Source of the DNA: Lasiosphaeris hirsuta
Lineage: Eukaryota > Ascomycota > Sordariomycetes > Sordariales > Lasiosphaeriaceae
DNA length: 64,000 nt
NCBI GenBank assembly: GCA_030549175.1
Contig: JAUKUA010000004.1
Span: 5,766,001 to 5,830,000 of the forward strand
Reading direction: 5' to 3'
Of this stretch, positions 1-10,693 are shown in pieces; position 1 is the stretch's first letter, and each line of letters begins with the position of its first letter. Position numbers and translations under genes: made by a program. The notes beneath the pieces were generated by a model. The model searched no databases. It saw nothing but the letters and a program-made list of their open reading frames with translations, and had not been told where the DNA came from.

Positions 1-964
1 AGAGTCCGTTTCTGCGCGCCACTCGCGAGTTTAAAGGCTAAAAGGCGCAACAAAATAGAGCTAGCTTGAGTTGCAGTCCTAGTACAACGTCGCCTTAGCC
101 CCAAATGGTTCAGCGCAGGTGCCACTGATGCTCCCAGTAATCAGTGAACTGTGCGATTTCACTTTGTCAAAATGGCACATATGTGACCCTGATGAGCTTC
201 GAAAAAAATGAACTACACAGCAGAGGCCGAGCAGAGGCTGAGGCAAGTCTAGCGGCGCTCAACTGAGCCGATGACATTGAGAAGACCCTTCCACGCTTTT
301 GCATAACGCTCGCACCGCTTACTTGACTACCGATCGCGGGTCTTCCCGTGGGCTTCACCAAATTTTGTTGGAGTGAATAGTTGGTATTGCTACTCTAGGA
401 TGCTGTAACTACTGCTGTTTTCTGCAGATGATTGTGGCTGCATGAAAGGCAGTGGGCTGTCTAGATAAATGGTGGGAGCTGTGGGCACGGGCAGCACAGG
501 CCTACCTGTGGGCCTAGACCCCACCCACAACAAATATGGATTGCAGCGCATGTTTTATTTCAGAACGTCGGCTCAGCTAGTCCAACCGTAGTTTAGCGGT
601 TTGCAGCCGCATCTGCCATCCCGACGCTAGGTAAGCATTTCCTCTTTTGGCACACTTGAACCCAAAATTCAAACACGCGATCCAAGATTTTATGCTCTAG
701 GCCCCGTTCGTCTGAAACCCGAAGGTAGGGCTGAAGTTAGCGAGGGTCTACTAGTAACAGACCGGGTCTGCCATTGGTGAACCTCGCAGAGTGGCTTGGC
801 TAGACTATCGTCTTTTAGCGTTGACGCAGGAATATAGCGCCTTGGGCAGCGGTATATTACAAAGGACGATGGCTCTTTTCTGGTTTCCTCGGGCGAGACA
901 TCTCTGGATTTTGCAACTCGGATATGAAAACACCAGGTGCCATTCTCTTCTGCCCAGAATCAAT
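1..964. other. Intergenic region, no gene seen
   Basis: No convincing coding region is visible on either strand. Short open frames lack any recognisable family motif or conserved splice structure. The last few hundred bases would contain the promoter of the membrane glycoprotein gene starting at 965, but no clear TATA or CAAT element could be assigned. Confidence 0.5.
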
Positions 965-2111
965 ATGGCTGGAGTTATAGGCCCAATTGCAGCCGAGGCA
1001 ATCGCTTTGCCCGCCACAACACCCATCCCGCCGGCTGCGACATCCCTGGTCCGCCCTGTCGCACACTATGTCTACACCTACGTCGTCGGATCCATGGCAA
1101 CGCTCTCGACGGTGTGGGCCGAGCCAGCGTCATGCGTGACGGCGGCCCCAACGTTGTACGCCGGCACATGCAACACGGCCAGCTGCTCCGCATTCGCCCC
1201 GAGTCGGCTGTCAGACCTGCTTTACACCTATGGTCTGACGGTCAACTACCCTGGTTTCACAACTGGCCAGGAGCTCACCTCCACCGGCTGCATGCCTTTG
1301 GGATATGCACCCTTGAAGTCCATGTACTTCACGGGCGGCACCCAATGCCCCGTCAGCTGGACCACTGCGACCGTCGAGCAGAACTCGTACTCTTCCTCCA
1401 ACACAATTGTGTGTTGCCCAACGTGAGTGAATGCCCCCACGCCCGCACCCCGCTGTGTGACTGCCGAATGCGCGCTAAACAGGAACAAGGAGCTACGCTG
1501 CTACTTCCATCAGCGGAAATGCTGGCTACGACTGCTACGCAAACATGACACTGAAAGCCCAGCAAAACGTCGTTCTCGTCGCCGAAGGGGATATCGCAAC
1601 GCCGCGTCCAGCCACCGTGCCCAGCACAGTGGGTTGGGTTTACTCATGGACAAGTCGCAGTGTCATCACCACCACCGCGTGGCCGACGGCCACTGTGGCA
1701 GATCTTTATCATCCCGCTGTGAACTTTCTCGTCGCCGGCCAGGCTGCCACTCCGACGTCCACCGCCGGATCATCATCGTCGTCGTCGTCGTTACCAGCTT
1801 TTTCACTGTTTCAGTTGGGTCTTGGTGCAAGCATAGGCGTCTTGATTGTGATTGCCATTGGCGGTCTTACCGGGCTCTGTTGTCTCTACGCTTTGATTCG
1901 ACGTTTGGCCTGCGGCCCGAGAAGGGTGAGGCAGCCGCCCCAGCAGCCCCAGCAGTCCCAGCAGCCCCCCATCTATTATCCGCCTCCCGGGGGCCCACCA
2001 CCAATGCAATACGCCCAGCCACAGTATCCGTATACGCCGAACGCACCACCGCCGGCGCACTATGCGCAGGCACCCTACCAGTCACATGAGCCATACGGCT
2101 ACCCGAAGTAG
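965..2111 (+). CDS. Single-pass membrane glycoprotein, Pro/Gln-rich tail (hypothetical)
   Basis: Proposed two-exon gene, exons 965-1422 and 1514-2111, 351 aa. The intron 1423-1513 starts GTGAGT and ends CAG; this acceptor (not the earlier AG at 1482) keeps the frame and restores a Cys-containing stretch GNAGYDCYANMT. The first half is Cys-rich and Ser/Thr-rich (possible ectodomain). It is followed by a Ser run, one hydrophobic segment (around LGLGASIGVLIVIAIGG), a basic stop-transfer (RRLACGPRR) and a cytoplasmic-type tail rich in Pro, Gln and Tyr. This layout is common among fungal cell-surface proteins of unknown role. An open frame continues upstream to 791 but starts at GTG, so the ATG at 965 was chosen. 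No strong signal peptide follows this ATG, so an unseen upstream exon is possible. I do not recognise the family. Confidence 0.6.
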
Positions 2112-2184
2112 TTTTGGATTAGAGACGAGGGTTTTTGCTTGTATATAGGTACCTAGGAGTTTACCAGCAGCTTTCACCGAGGCT

Positions 2185-2530
2185 GATATTATAGAGCGCG
2201 TAACAAGGCCCCGTAACGATCGTCACTTTGCACCGTAGTGCATACATATACCTCCATTTTCTACTCACCACCTTCCATCAACAGCCGCCACGGTCGTAAC
2301 CACAGTCGCAGCCCTGACCTATTATTGCCCTGGCTCTGCGCGCGAAATCCAATGAATGCGCTGTTTGGATGCATTGGGTGGTGGCTCGGAGAAGGTGTTG
2401 TTTGACAAGGCGGTAGTAACTAGATGTACTGTACCTTCACTGACGCTCTCAGGGTTATTTTTGGGGTCATGTATTGGACCTACGGTGCAAAGTGACAATC
2501 GCTAGGGCCTCGTTACGCGCTCATATTATC
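2185..2530. repeat. MITE-like inverted repeat element
   Basis: Two arms of about 50 bp face each other: 2185-2238 and 2480-2530. The reverse complement of the right arm matches the left arm with few mismatches and small gaps; shared cores are GAGCGCGTAAC and GTCACTTTGCACCGTAG. The roughly 240-bp interior has no coding potential. Such a palindromic short element without an ORF is typical of a miniature inverted-repeat transposable element. No clear target-site duplication was seen, so family and exact ends are uncertain. Confidence 0.6.
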
Positions 2531-3105
2531 CTGAGGCATTTGCTAGACGGGCACATTGAGAGCGCCTCCATGACAAACCGTAACCCCCATACATAACCCT
2601 GAAAACGGCAGAAAGGTATATCTAAGAATAGTGTCGCCCTGTCAAAGCCACACACACAAGCTACACCACTGTAAGGCCTACATGTCAACAGTAAGCTAGG
2701 GTATCATAAGGCGCGGCCGTAGCGCTATAAGTAACGCCGTATAGGTAGCAGGGCCGGTAGGGTTACCAGAGGTGGATAGATATAGTGTTGACTAGCGTTT
2801 TGTTCCGGATTTGAGCGATTTGAGCGATTTAGATCGCTGAAATAGTGTAAAATTGAGTGTTTAAATTAACTGTGATTTACTGATTGAGTGCGACCGCTGT
2901 GATTGAATATGACCATGTGTATGTCCTCCCTCTGGCCTTTACCGCCTTTCTTTAATGACGGCCGTTGATAGTCCTGACGGTGGTGTGGCTTAAAGGCGGT
3001 ATGTGGAAATCGGAGGTATACGGCATATGGAAACGATTGCTACGTGTACCGAGACTCGGACGCATTCATTATGTTGGTGACACCAGAGTCAATTCCAACG
3101 GTGTA
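2531..3105. other. Intergenic region, no gene seen
   Basis: AT-leaning sequence between the MITE-like element and the HET pseudogene. It holds a short duplicated GAGCGATTT motif near 2810-2830 but no supported gene. Confidence 0.4.
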
Positions 3106-3764
3106 GTCTTTCTCACTTCACGGACCCCTTGTTGGCCGATTGGATGAATATTGAGCCGAGTTTCGGCAATTTGGGCTCTGATTGAGCGCCCTTGGTTCAG
3201 ACGTATTTGGGTACGTCTCGAACAACCAGGACCTCTACCTGAGATCAACCGTCCAACAAAACCGTTCATCACATGTATTACAAGAGATTGTGGCTGCACA
3301 GCACGTCATAATCATCTGCGGCCCTACCGAGATAGATGGCTATGCGTTTTTCATAGGACTGTATGCCGCGAAGAAGGTTTACGAGTCTCGGACCGAGTTG
3401 ATAGCTTCGATGCGTTCGTCTACATATCTCATCCGACGCGTGGTCTTTCCGCCCCAATATCGCATTGACCAGGCCAGCGGCTTTTCCTTTCGAGTCTGAC
3501 CCCTTGGTGAAATACTTGATATGTACCACACCAAGGAAGCTTCCGATCCTCGCGACAAAGTATACGCCCTGCTTGGAATGAGCTCCGGCCGGCCATCTCT
3601 TCCAACAGCTCATCAAACTGCTGGTTAGCGAGTGAAACTCAATCACAACCTGCGAAGAGAGGTTTCGGTAATCGAGAGTGAACTTGCCGTTGTTGGGGAG
3701 ATTCTGGATTATTGTGCCAATATCGCGATTTCCATCACGCCAACCAGATTCGAAGTGGGACAAT
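3106..3764 (+). pseudogene. HET-domain protein pseudogene, 5' part (split by transposon)
   Basis: Pieces of a HET-domain (heterokaryon incompatibility, PF06985) protein can be read in three different frames. The piece ALIERPWFRRIWVRLE (about 3170-3220) is followed, in another frame, by VLQEIVAAQHVIIICG (about 3275-3325). A third piece, MYHTKEASDPRDKVYALLGM (3521-3580), carries the DPRDKVYALLG motif typical of these proteins. Frame changes and stops separate the pieces, so it cannot encode a full protein. A Fot1-like transposon inserted at the TA at 3764-3765. Reading across the insertion, the frame continues into 5646 onward for about 20 codons, which suggests the insertion hit this gene. HET proteins trigger cell death when genetically different hyphae fuse. 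Confidence 0.75.
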
Positions 3765-3765
3765 A

Positions 3766-5643
3766 AGATGACACCCCTGTATATGAACCACCCCTACATC
3801 CGAACCACTATTAATATCCTGGGCCTCCACACCACCCACCAACTTTAAACCTCCACAACTACCCCAATAATGAAGGTATCTCAATATAGTCTTCTGCTTC
3901 AGATAGCTCAGTCAATGAAGAATCAGTGGATTCATCGAGATCTCTCCCTGTAGCCAATTACGCACGCCTGACCTCTACGATTGAAGCAAAGGAAGAATTT
4001 TGATCGGGCTGTACCTTCTTCCGCCGTGTGGTCATTGTCAGGCGGAGCGCTTCTTCTAGGGCCTTGACTTTTTGTTCGGCCTTCGCCAGTTCAAAGGTCT
4101 ACTTATCAAAGGCCTTTTCTACTTTCCTTTGCCACACGTAGTCACGTAGAGACGGCCTGACCGAGTCTATGAATTACCTCTCCTACTCCCTTAACTCCCT
4201 GGCCTTCCTAGGGATCTTTTAGACTATCTCAATACCCTCATCGGTCTCCAAAATGAGGTCTTTAACTAACTGGACCTCTAGAACGACTAGGGGAAGCTCC
4301 GTGAGTTACGTAGAGTTAGAATTCTAAAGGAGTTATCTACTTCTTAGGAGCTTACTTAAACTAACCGGCCATAACCCCGTTACCTTCTATCCGGCCTTAA
4401 TATTTACCTACGACAGTACCTTAGTACATATCTAGTAATAGATATTTATAAAGGTACGTTTACTAGTTACAGAATCCATATGAAAGTTAAGTTTAAGGAT
4501 TTCGGCGATTTTAAAGTGGTAGTATTACTTAAGAGGACCGAAAATAGAAAGATCGAGAGGTTAAAGTATATAAAAGGTATAGGAAGGAAGAAAAAGGAGA
4601 TATATGTTATATTCAAAGATAGTAAGTATAAAGCGGTCGGTCGTATAATTACCGTAGCTATCAAAAATTAAGAGACGTACTTATTTAGGGGCTTTAGGGG
4701 CTGTAGATAAAAAGAAAACTTCGGTAAACTAGGTATATACTATATTATCGTTAATCTAGCCGTTCTCGGAGGTATAGAACTTCTAATTCTTAAATACCTT
4801 TAAATCAGTAAAAAACTATTATTATTATAAGTTCCTATCTTTAAAAATAACAAAAAGATTAAGAAAATCGCTAGTTATTATGATAACTTCGATAATAATT
4901 ATTTAGGTATAACTACTAGGCTTTTTATATTATGAAGCCTTATGGTCTCGGTAACTAACTACTAAGCTGTTTAATCTAAGACCGAAGACGAGCTTAGTCT
5001 CGTCTATATTTTACCGGTAACACGGCTAGATCTAAGTAATAGCCAGAATACGGAGATGTTTAAACCACGGCCAGATGACCTTCTCGGTAACGTTAGAGAT
5101 ACGAATAGAGTCAACTCCTTTCTTCCGTATGGTAATGAGGACTAGATTCCTACGAAAGAAACGAGTATACCACTTCTTACCTATGTTATCGAAGTCGCCA
5201 CGAGCCACGTAGACTCCCTTGGCCATTTGACGAATCTGGCGATGTGTGGGAGGGCATCCCAGCGCCGACTGTAGTAGAATCTACTTCGAGAGGTATTCTT
5301 CTTATACCCAAAAAAGCCTCTGGCGGTCAGAGTGGGCCGTGGCCTTCAGAAGCCTTCCAAGGAGCCGCCCACGGAGAGTAGCGTACGGAATACCATGATA
5401 CCGGGTAGAAGCGCGTAATTTGCCGGTATTGAGGTACTTGTTACAGGCCTCACGGACGTCAAATTCGGTATGGTGTTTGAACTCCATCGTGAGAAAGTGT
5501 GTAGAAAAGATAAAGTTGATTAGAAAAGAATTGGTAAAATGGGAAGACTTTTTATAAGGAGGTTGAGGGCAGAGATGTGGCTATTCAGAGTGGTCCTCAA
5601 GTGGTCCTCATGTAGGGGTGGTTCATATACAGGGGTGTCATCT
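3766..5643 (-). mobile_element. Fot1/pogo-like DNA transposon (decayed)
   Basis: The element is bounded by terminal inverted repeats of about 44 bp with three mismatches: 3766-3809 and the reverse complement of 5600-5643. The outermost 34 bases are identical. Both ends are flanked by TA (3764-3765 and 5644-5645), the target-site duplication of the Tc1/mariner-pogo superfamily; 44-bp repeats match the known Fot1 architecture. The interior encodes a decayed transposase on the minus strand. The strongly AT-rich, TpA-rich middle (about 4400-5000) is what RIP produces. The 1.88-kb length fits a full-length Fot1-class element. Confidence 0.88.
3880..5487 (-). pseudogene. Fot1/pogo transposase pseudogene
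   Basis: From the ATG at 5487 the minus strand begins with a psq-type helix-turn-helix (ACNKYLNTGKLRASTRYHGI; ATLRGRLLG). It continues with a second DNA-binding block (about 5226-5032, IGKKWYTRFFRRN). A DDE-type catalytic start follows, NIDETKLVFGLRLNSLVV (about 5005-4945). A later DDE block, RLLIFDSYGNYTTDRF (about 4690-4620), resembles the conserved L-DGHGSH segment with Gly-to-Ser-like changes. A coiled C-terminal tail lies near 4150-3950. Several stop codons and frame changes make it inactive. Gly codons changed to Ser/Asn and many TA dinucleotides are consistent with RIP. Confidence 0.8.
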
Positions 5644-5645
5644 TA

Positions 5646-5893
5646 CGGCGGCAATTGGCGGCAACTGATGAAATCCACCTCGAAATCTTATCGTAGACAT
5701 CACTCCGGCTGAAGAAAATCAATCGGCTGCTTGGGTTGTTTGCGGGGTATGATGCGGAGGACAACTAGGTACCTAAGGTGCATTCACAGCCGAAAATAAA
5801 AACACATGAGATATAAGAGGTAGTAAAAATCTGTCAACTCATTCATCTATCTCTGTTCGTTGAGAATATTCATCAAAAAGGCTCATTGAAAAT
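5646..5893 (+). pseudogene. HET pseudogene continuation and spacer
   Basis: Directly after the transposon's right TA the frame of the interrupted HET pseudogene stays open for about 20 codons (a basic, Ser-rich stretch) and then stops near 5709. This is an inference from frame continuity; no conserved domain is recognisable. The rest up to 5893 shows no gene and would hold the 3' region of the minus-strand HET gene. Confidence 0.35.
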
Positions 5894-7939
5894 TCAGACC
5901 AGCTTGATAGTAGACCAACCCGATTTTGTGAACGACCATGTCCTCTCGTAATCGTTCACAACACCAAGCCTCTCATATACCAAGTCTTCTCCAGTTTTAA
6001 TCCGTCTTAAGGCAAGCCAGTAAACTGTCCCTTGTGACTCCATAATCTTGGCACAGTAAACCTCCTCCTGTCCTTCCCATAGCCACTTGCCGTCCTCGTC
6101 GCAAAACCGGACGTCGGGAACAAAGCACAGGGGCTCTTTCCTGCCCACTCGGGCCATAAAGGTCCCTCTACCTAGCATTTCCTCACGAGGGCCACGCACG
6201 CCATTCACCACCGCGTCCCTAATATCCGTCCACGGCTTATTCGGGACAAGGTACCGGTCTTTCGAGAAACACAGCGCCACCTTTAGGATCTGCGCCGAGA
6301 GCATCAGGTACGAATCATTCCGACTCACCTGTGCGCGCTCATCGGCACCGCACGGTACGCAGTGCACCTCTAGCACTTTGGCGTGGGCAACAGGGTTATC
6401 CCATTCCGGCGGCCCCGAAAGGGGGACCAGGAAGCACACGGGGGCGTCGGGGGAGGCCCAGGACCACGAGGGTGCCGGCCGGACGTCGTCGATGGCTAGA
6501 CGGGCCATGGCGGTGGTGTCGCTCCTCTCGTACAGCAGCGCCTCGGGCAGATTCTCCTCCCACTGGCCGGCGCAATACCGCATGCCCAGGGCATCCACCA
6601 TCTCGGCCGCGACGCCCGAGAAGGCCGGCAGGCGGTCGGCCGAAAAGGTCAGCGACCGCTGCGTGTACTCCTCCACCATCTCCTGCCAGCGCGCGAGCAG
6701 CTTCGTCCTACGCTTAGCCCCGCTGATGGTGCTGCTCCGGCTGGTCCCCACGTGCAGCGCCGCGTAGTGCGACACCTTGGGCGGCAGCTCGGCCGTGGTG
6801 TTGCGGCTCGCATAGGTGCCCATGTGCTCCGGCCGCAGCGTGATGCCGCCGCAGTCGCAGTCCAGCGTCTGCATGCACTCCCAAAACACCTCCTGCGGGC
6901 CAAAGTGCAGCACGCGCGGCGCGAGGAGGCGCTCCTGGTATGCCCAGGCGCGCGTCAGCAGGGGGAGGGATTCCTTTTGCCGGCCGGGGGAGGCGTAGGG
7001 GCTGAAATCCGGGTGGACGGTCGCGAAGCGGAGGGATAGCCGGAGGTCCTGCCGGAGCTTGGCTGCTTCGGGAAACAATATGTCGAGCGTTTCGTCCGAG
7101 GGGTCGTCGGCGGCGATGTAGACGGCCTGCCGGCTGCGGAAGATGCCGCTGCTGGGGGATGAGGATGCTGTCGCGTATACGTTCAGCCACGAGTTGCGGT
7201 AGATGCTCGACATCCGGCTGGCTTCCAGCTCCCAGTCCTCGGGGCTGTCCTGGATGATGCAGAGGGAGTCGATCCACAGGTATCGAAGGCCCAGCCGCCG
7301 CGTGATGTGACAGGCGTCTCGGAAGGTCGCGGGCAGGCCTCTGAGCGGGATGCCAGTCTTGTGTTGGTCGAGTGTGGCTGCTGTGGTGCGAAGGGGGCAC
7401 TCGCCGCCCCAGCTGTGGGATAGCGAGATGTACCGCCCGCTCTCACCCGATGGCTCGATCAGTCGGACTGCTGGCTCGCCTTCCGCTTCATCTGCTTCGC
7501 CAATGTCAAGTATTCGAGTAGGGAGCGCACGAGCTTCATCGTTCCCACAGAGCTTGTGGTTCGCTAGGCAGCTCTTGATCCAATGCTGCGCTTTCGCAAA
7601 GCTGCGCTCAGAAGCCGTGTTTCCTTCGGGCTCGTGCGGTTGCTGCTGGTCCACCATGAACCAGCGGTACTGCAGCTTGAATTTCTCTGTCGGACAGGAG
7701 TGCTTGAGTGAGCCGTTCGGGTCTGCATAGACCGTAATGCTGTTGCGGCGTTCAAAACGCAATGAAGCATCCTGCCCAAGCCTGCTCTCCAAGTCTGGAA
7801 CGAGGTAGAGTAGCCCTTCCAGCATGTTTGCACAGTAGGGGCAGCCGTCCTCCGCGTGGGCTTTTATTTCGGGTAGTGAAGACCATCGCTCCTGGAATTG
7901 CGCGACGCACAAGCCACAGTTAGGATCTCCTGATGACAT
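5894..7939 (-). CDS. HET-domain protein (heterokaryon incompatibility), apparently intact
   Basis: Single-exon gene of 681 aa from the ATG at 7939; the open frame extends to 8077 but only with a GTG, so the first real ATG was used. The N-terminal part has paired cysteines (CGLC, CPYC) typical of the zinc-like head of HET proteins. The HET core (PF06985) runs from about residue 170 to 315, with YISLSHSWGG, then LRYLWIDSLCIIQD, then a region ending near SGIF. A downstream block LTRAWAYQERLLAPRVLHF (about 329-347) is the second conserved element of this family. The C-terminal half is variable. HET proteins act in the cytoplasm in nonself recognition and programmed cell death after cell fusion. 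It lies next to another, broken HET gene. No stop or frameshift was seen, so it may be functional. Confidence 0.85.
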   Translation of the reverse strand: MSSGDPNCGLCVAQFQERWSSLPEIKAHAEDGCPYCANMLEGLLYLVPDLESRLGQDASLRFERRNSITVYADPNGSLKHSCPTEKFKLQYRWFMVDQQQPHEPEGNTASERSFAKAQHWIKSCLANHKLCGNDEARALPTRILDIGEADEAEGEPAVRLIEPSGESGRYISLSHSWGGECPLRTTAATLDQHKTGIPLRGLPATFRDACHITRRLGLRYLWIDSLCIIQDSPEDWELEASRMSSIYRNSWLNVYATASSSPSSGIFRSRQAVYIAADDPSDETLDILFPEAAKLRQDLRLSLRFATVHPDFSPYASPGRQKESLPLLTRAWAYQERLLAPRVLHFGPQEVFWECMQTLDCDCGGITLRPEHMGTYASRNTTAELPPKVSHYAALHVGTSRSSTISGAKRRTKLLARWQEMVEEYTQRSLTFSADRLPAFSGVAAEMVDALGMRYCAGQWEENLPEALLYERSDTTAMARLAIDDVRPAPSWSWASPDAPVCFLVPLSGPPEWDNPVAHAKVLEVHCVPCGADERAQVSRNDSYLMLSAQILKVALCFSKDRYLVPNKPWTDIRDAVVNGVRGPREEMLGRGTFMARVGRKEPLCFVPDVRFCDEDGKWLWEGQEEVYCAKIMESQGTVYWLALRRIKTGEDLVYERLGVVNDYERTWSFTKSGWSTIKLV

Positions 7940-8714
7940 TTTCAACGTCGTTGCCGTCGTCCCTGTTGTTGTTGTTGCTGTTGCCGATGCTATCTTGTAG
8001 TGAATAAGAAAAATATCCAGAGGCTCGAGACGTTCGAGACGATGCCCGGCTCGGCGGATAGACACGCCGACTGACACGAAAGATGCAGGGAATTACTGCC
8101 TGCTTACGCGCATTGACGAGGGCAAGGATTTTACATGGGGCTTCCCCCAATACCCGGAGACAAAAGAGGGCTTATAATCCAACCCCTGGTTTGCTTGTTA
8201 GCGGGCCACCATCCCCTCTAAGCCCGAGGGGAACTAAAGCACTGGAGAGGCTCTCAATCAGCCAAACAGCATATATTTGCCTCCAAGGCCTTATCGGGGC
8301 TTCAGCAGCTGTCTTTGCCTGGAGTGTCACGCGCTAACCAACATACCAGGGTGTTTTATATTAGCAACACCTGAATTACACAAGGCCGCCAGACATACTG
8401 CTGCGTTTGATGCAAAGTTTCATAGTGTAACTATACTGTAAAAAAAACTTGGTTTTTCAACGCCACACCCGACGCAATATAGTACACTTCTTCAACCCCC
8501 TTAAATAGATTCTCGGCACCTCTTTACTCACAATAAGAATTTCAGACACCAGTCAGTATAGAATGCATCGCAGTGGAAGTGTTATTAGGTCCCCCTTCCC
8601 AATCAACGGGCCCCCTGAAAGTGAATAACCTTTTGACATTACTATGTCTACACACTCTGTGGTTCGGTTTTCAAAAGGACAACCCAGATATTACTATCTG
8701 TAACAATCTAGTTG
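7940..8714. other. Intergenic region, no gene seen
   Basis: Upstream region of the minus-strand HET gene. Includes a GTT/TTG trinucleotide run (about 7960-7985) that would be 5' UTR of that gene. No supported gene. Confidence 0.4.
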
Positions 8715-9060
8715 TATGAGACGGATCTGGGCACACAAAATTTCCTTTTTCGTTTGTAGTCCTGACCAGGGGTGAGCTGTGGCTGATTTGCCCTGTTGTT
8801 TTACGCTAAAGTTGCCCTCACCAGCCCCTAGTCACCCACGCCACCCCTTGCCACCTTGCTCAGACGCTACTCAGGACGTGATCAGGGAAACCGCCAAATG
8901 TGGTTTAGACGGGAAGGCAGTGCTCTGTACCCCAACGGAGTTCTGGAATTCAGATGGCAACTTTTCACGAGGGATCAGTTTTGGGCCACCTGTAACCCAA
9001 AACTGGGACCACCCAGTGCTCCCCCCTCCTCTTCCCTCCCCCCTAGGGTTCCATAAAACC
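8715..9060 (+). repeat. Dispersed repeat copy (degenerate)
   Basis: The segment 8715-8790 (core GATCTGGGCACACAAAATTT) is clearly related to 58450-58535 and to the reverse complement of 61000-61090. Further on, 8943-8986 resembles 12735-12778, and 8799-8820 resembles the reverse complement of 12846-12868 at about 20 of 21 positions. These look like degenerate copies of one or two non-coding repeat families of transposon origin. Element ends were not resolved, and no coding sequence was found inside. Confidence 0.5.
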
Positions 9061-10693
9061 TAATTTACGTCCTCCACTAAGTCTCTATATTTCCGTCTTG
9101 TCATTTACGAGAGTAGGTAAATCTCAACATCTCAACACGTACATGATCGTATACCACCTAACTGCATGATCGCCAACCGCCTAGCTACATTATCGAGCAA
9201 TTGGCGATGTCGGGTATCTTCCGCATGTTTACGACGAATACTCATTATTTAACGTTAAGTTCCCCTCATTTAAATTCCCTTCATCACAACGGATGTGGCG
9301 TTGCCATCCAATAGTATTCCAAAGCATAAACCACTTGGAAGATGATTTTGATACGTGGGACCAGACCGACACGGGACTGGTGGTTTGGCTGTGGAATATC
9401 GGCTCCCACGAGTTGAATCCAACCAGCTCGCAATAGGAACATAAGTCCCCTATTGACTTCGACTGTGGTGGAGAAGTCGAGGTTGACAGCGTCGCCACAC
9501 AATTATAGAGCTTCGATGTCGAGGCCGACAACTTCGCCACACAATGGTAAAGATTCAACGCTACGGCTTTGTTAATTGAAATATTTTATTAAAGCTTTTG
9601 TCCTCGTGTTCACGAGTCTCTGAAGTACAATGCTAACCGCTTGTTCAAGATTAGGCGTATATATACCACGCTACTACAAGACCGCCTTTCGTTTTAGTAA
9701 GGTTCGTTCTTGAATTTAAATAAATCATTTAATTAGCAAGTACTATTTGGGTACTATGTGTGTAATCAAAATATAATGGTATTATGGGATCTACCTATAG
9801 CTAGTATCTTAATTTGAATTAAAAGGAGACAATAAAGTTACGAAGCGGGCTCGCAAGTAGCTTAATAAGACAGGTTCTGTTACTATATCTCCCAAAAAGA
9901 AGGGGTCTACCACACTATCAACAAGAAAAAAAAAGGGTTCAACCCCTGGGTCGAACCTAGACAATCTAGTCAGCTCGTGTGAGGGTGCCTGGCACAGCCA
10001 GCAATCCAATATCTAAGCCATCATGCCTTCAAAGTTGGTTCACGCAACTAGACTATAAATGAGGACTTTCTAGCTCTGCCAGAAAGCCGGAGAACAATCA
10101 AGATTACACACAAGAATCTTAATACAACCAATTCTCAAATACCTACATGGATTAAAGGTGCCGTGCTCCTGACAGTTACTAGTAAAAAACAATCGTTTCA
10201 TTAAGCCGGCGCCCTTTACTGTTATCCAATCAATGCCCGTTCTGGTCTTCGCTCCTAGGTGCATCAGCAGTTTAGCAGCCGCAGCCCCGCCATGTTGTAC
10301 TTTTCCACTTCTCCCATTGGGCGCGCGGTCGAGTTCCAGTAATGGCCGATGGGATAGGGAAACCTGAGTGCCTTTCACATTGGTGTCGGCGCCAAATGGG
10401 ACACCCAACGTGCCCCGTCATGCAGGTCACAGCCTTGCACGTCTGGATGCATCAAGATGACGTGTCAGATGAGACAACAAGCTGAAGGACCAAAATAAAT
10501 ACCGCATTCGCACATGGACAGCACAATACAGCATAATCCCCACATCTGATGCAGGGCTTCCCCTCGTACACACCAGAATCCCGACAAAAAAAGGCCATGG
10601 CCCGCTTGAGTTAAAAGAACGGGGGGGCCTACATCGCAATGGACAGGGGGCCAACCCGGTACATCAACATCGGCGTCAGCCTCGGGAGCGAAA
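9061..10693. other. Intergenic region, no gene seen
   Basis: AT-rich in 9560-9850. Small frames on both strands have no recognisable motif or codon pattern. Confidence 0.4.

Noticed and set aside
805..1193. Minus-strand frames opposite the membrane glycoprotein gene
   Set aside because: They are shadows of the plus-strand gene; the plus strand has TM, Cys pattern and a good intron.
4480..4671. Lys-rich plus-strand frame inside the transposon
   Set aside because: It is the antisense of the RIP-degraded transposase DDE region, which explains its odd composition.
6087..7039. Long plus-strand frames across the HET gene
   Set aside because: Shadows of the intact minus-strand HET gene in a GC-rich stretch.
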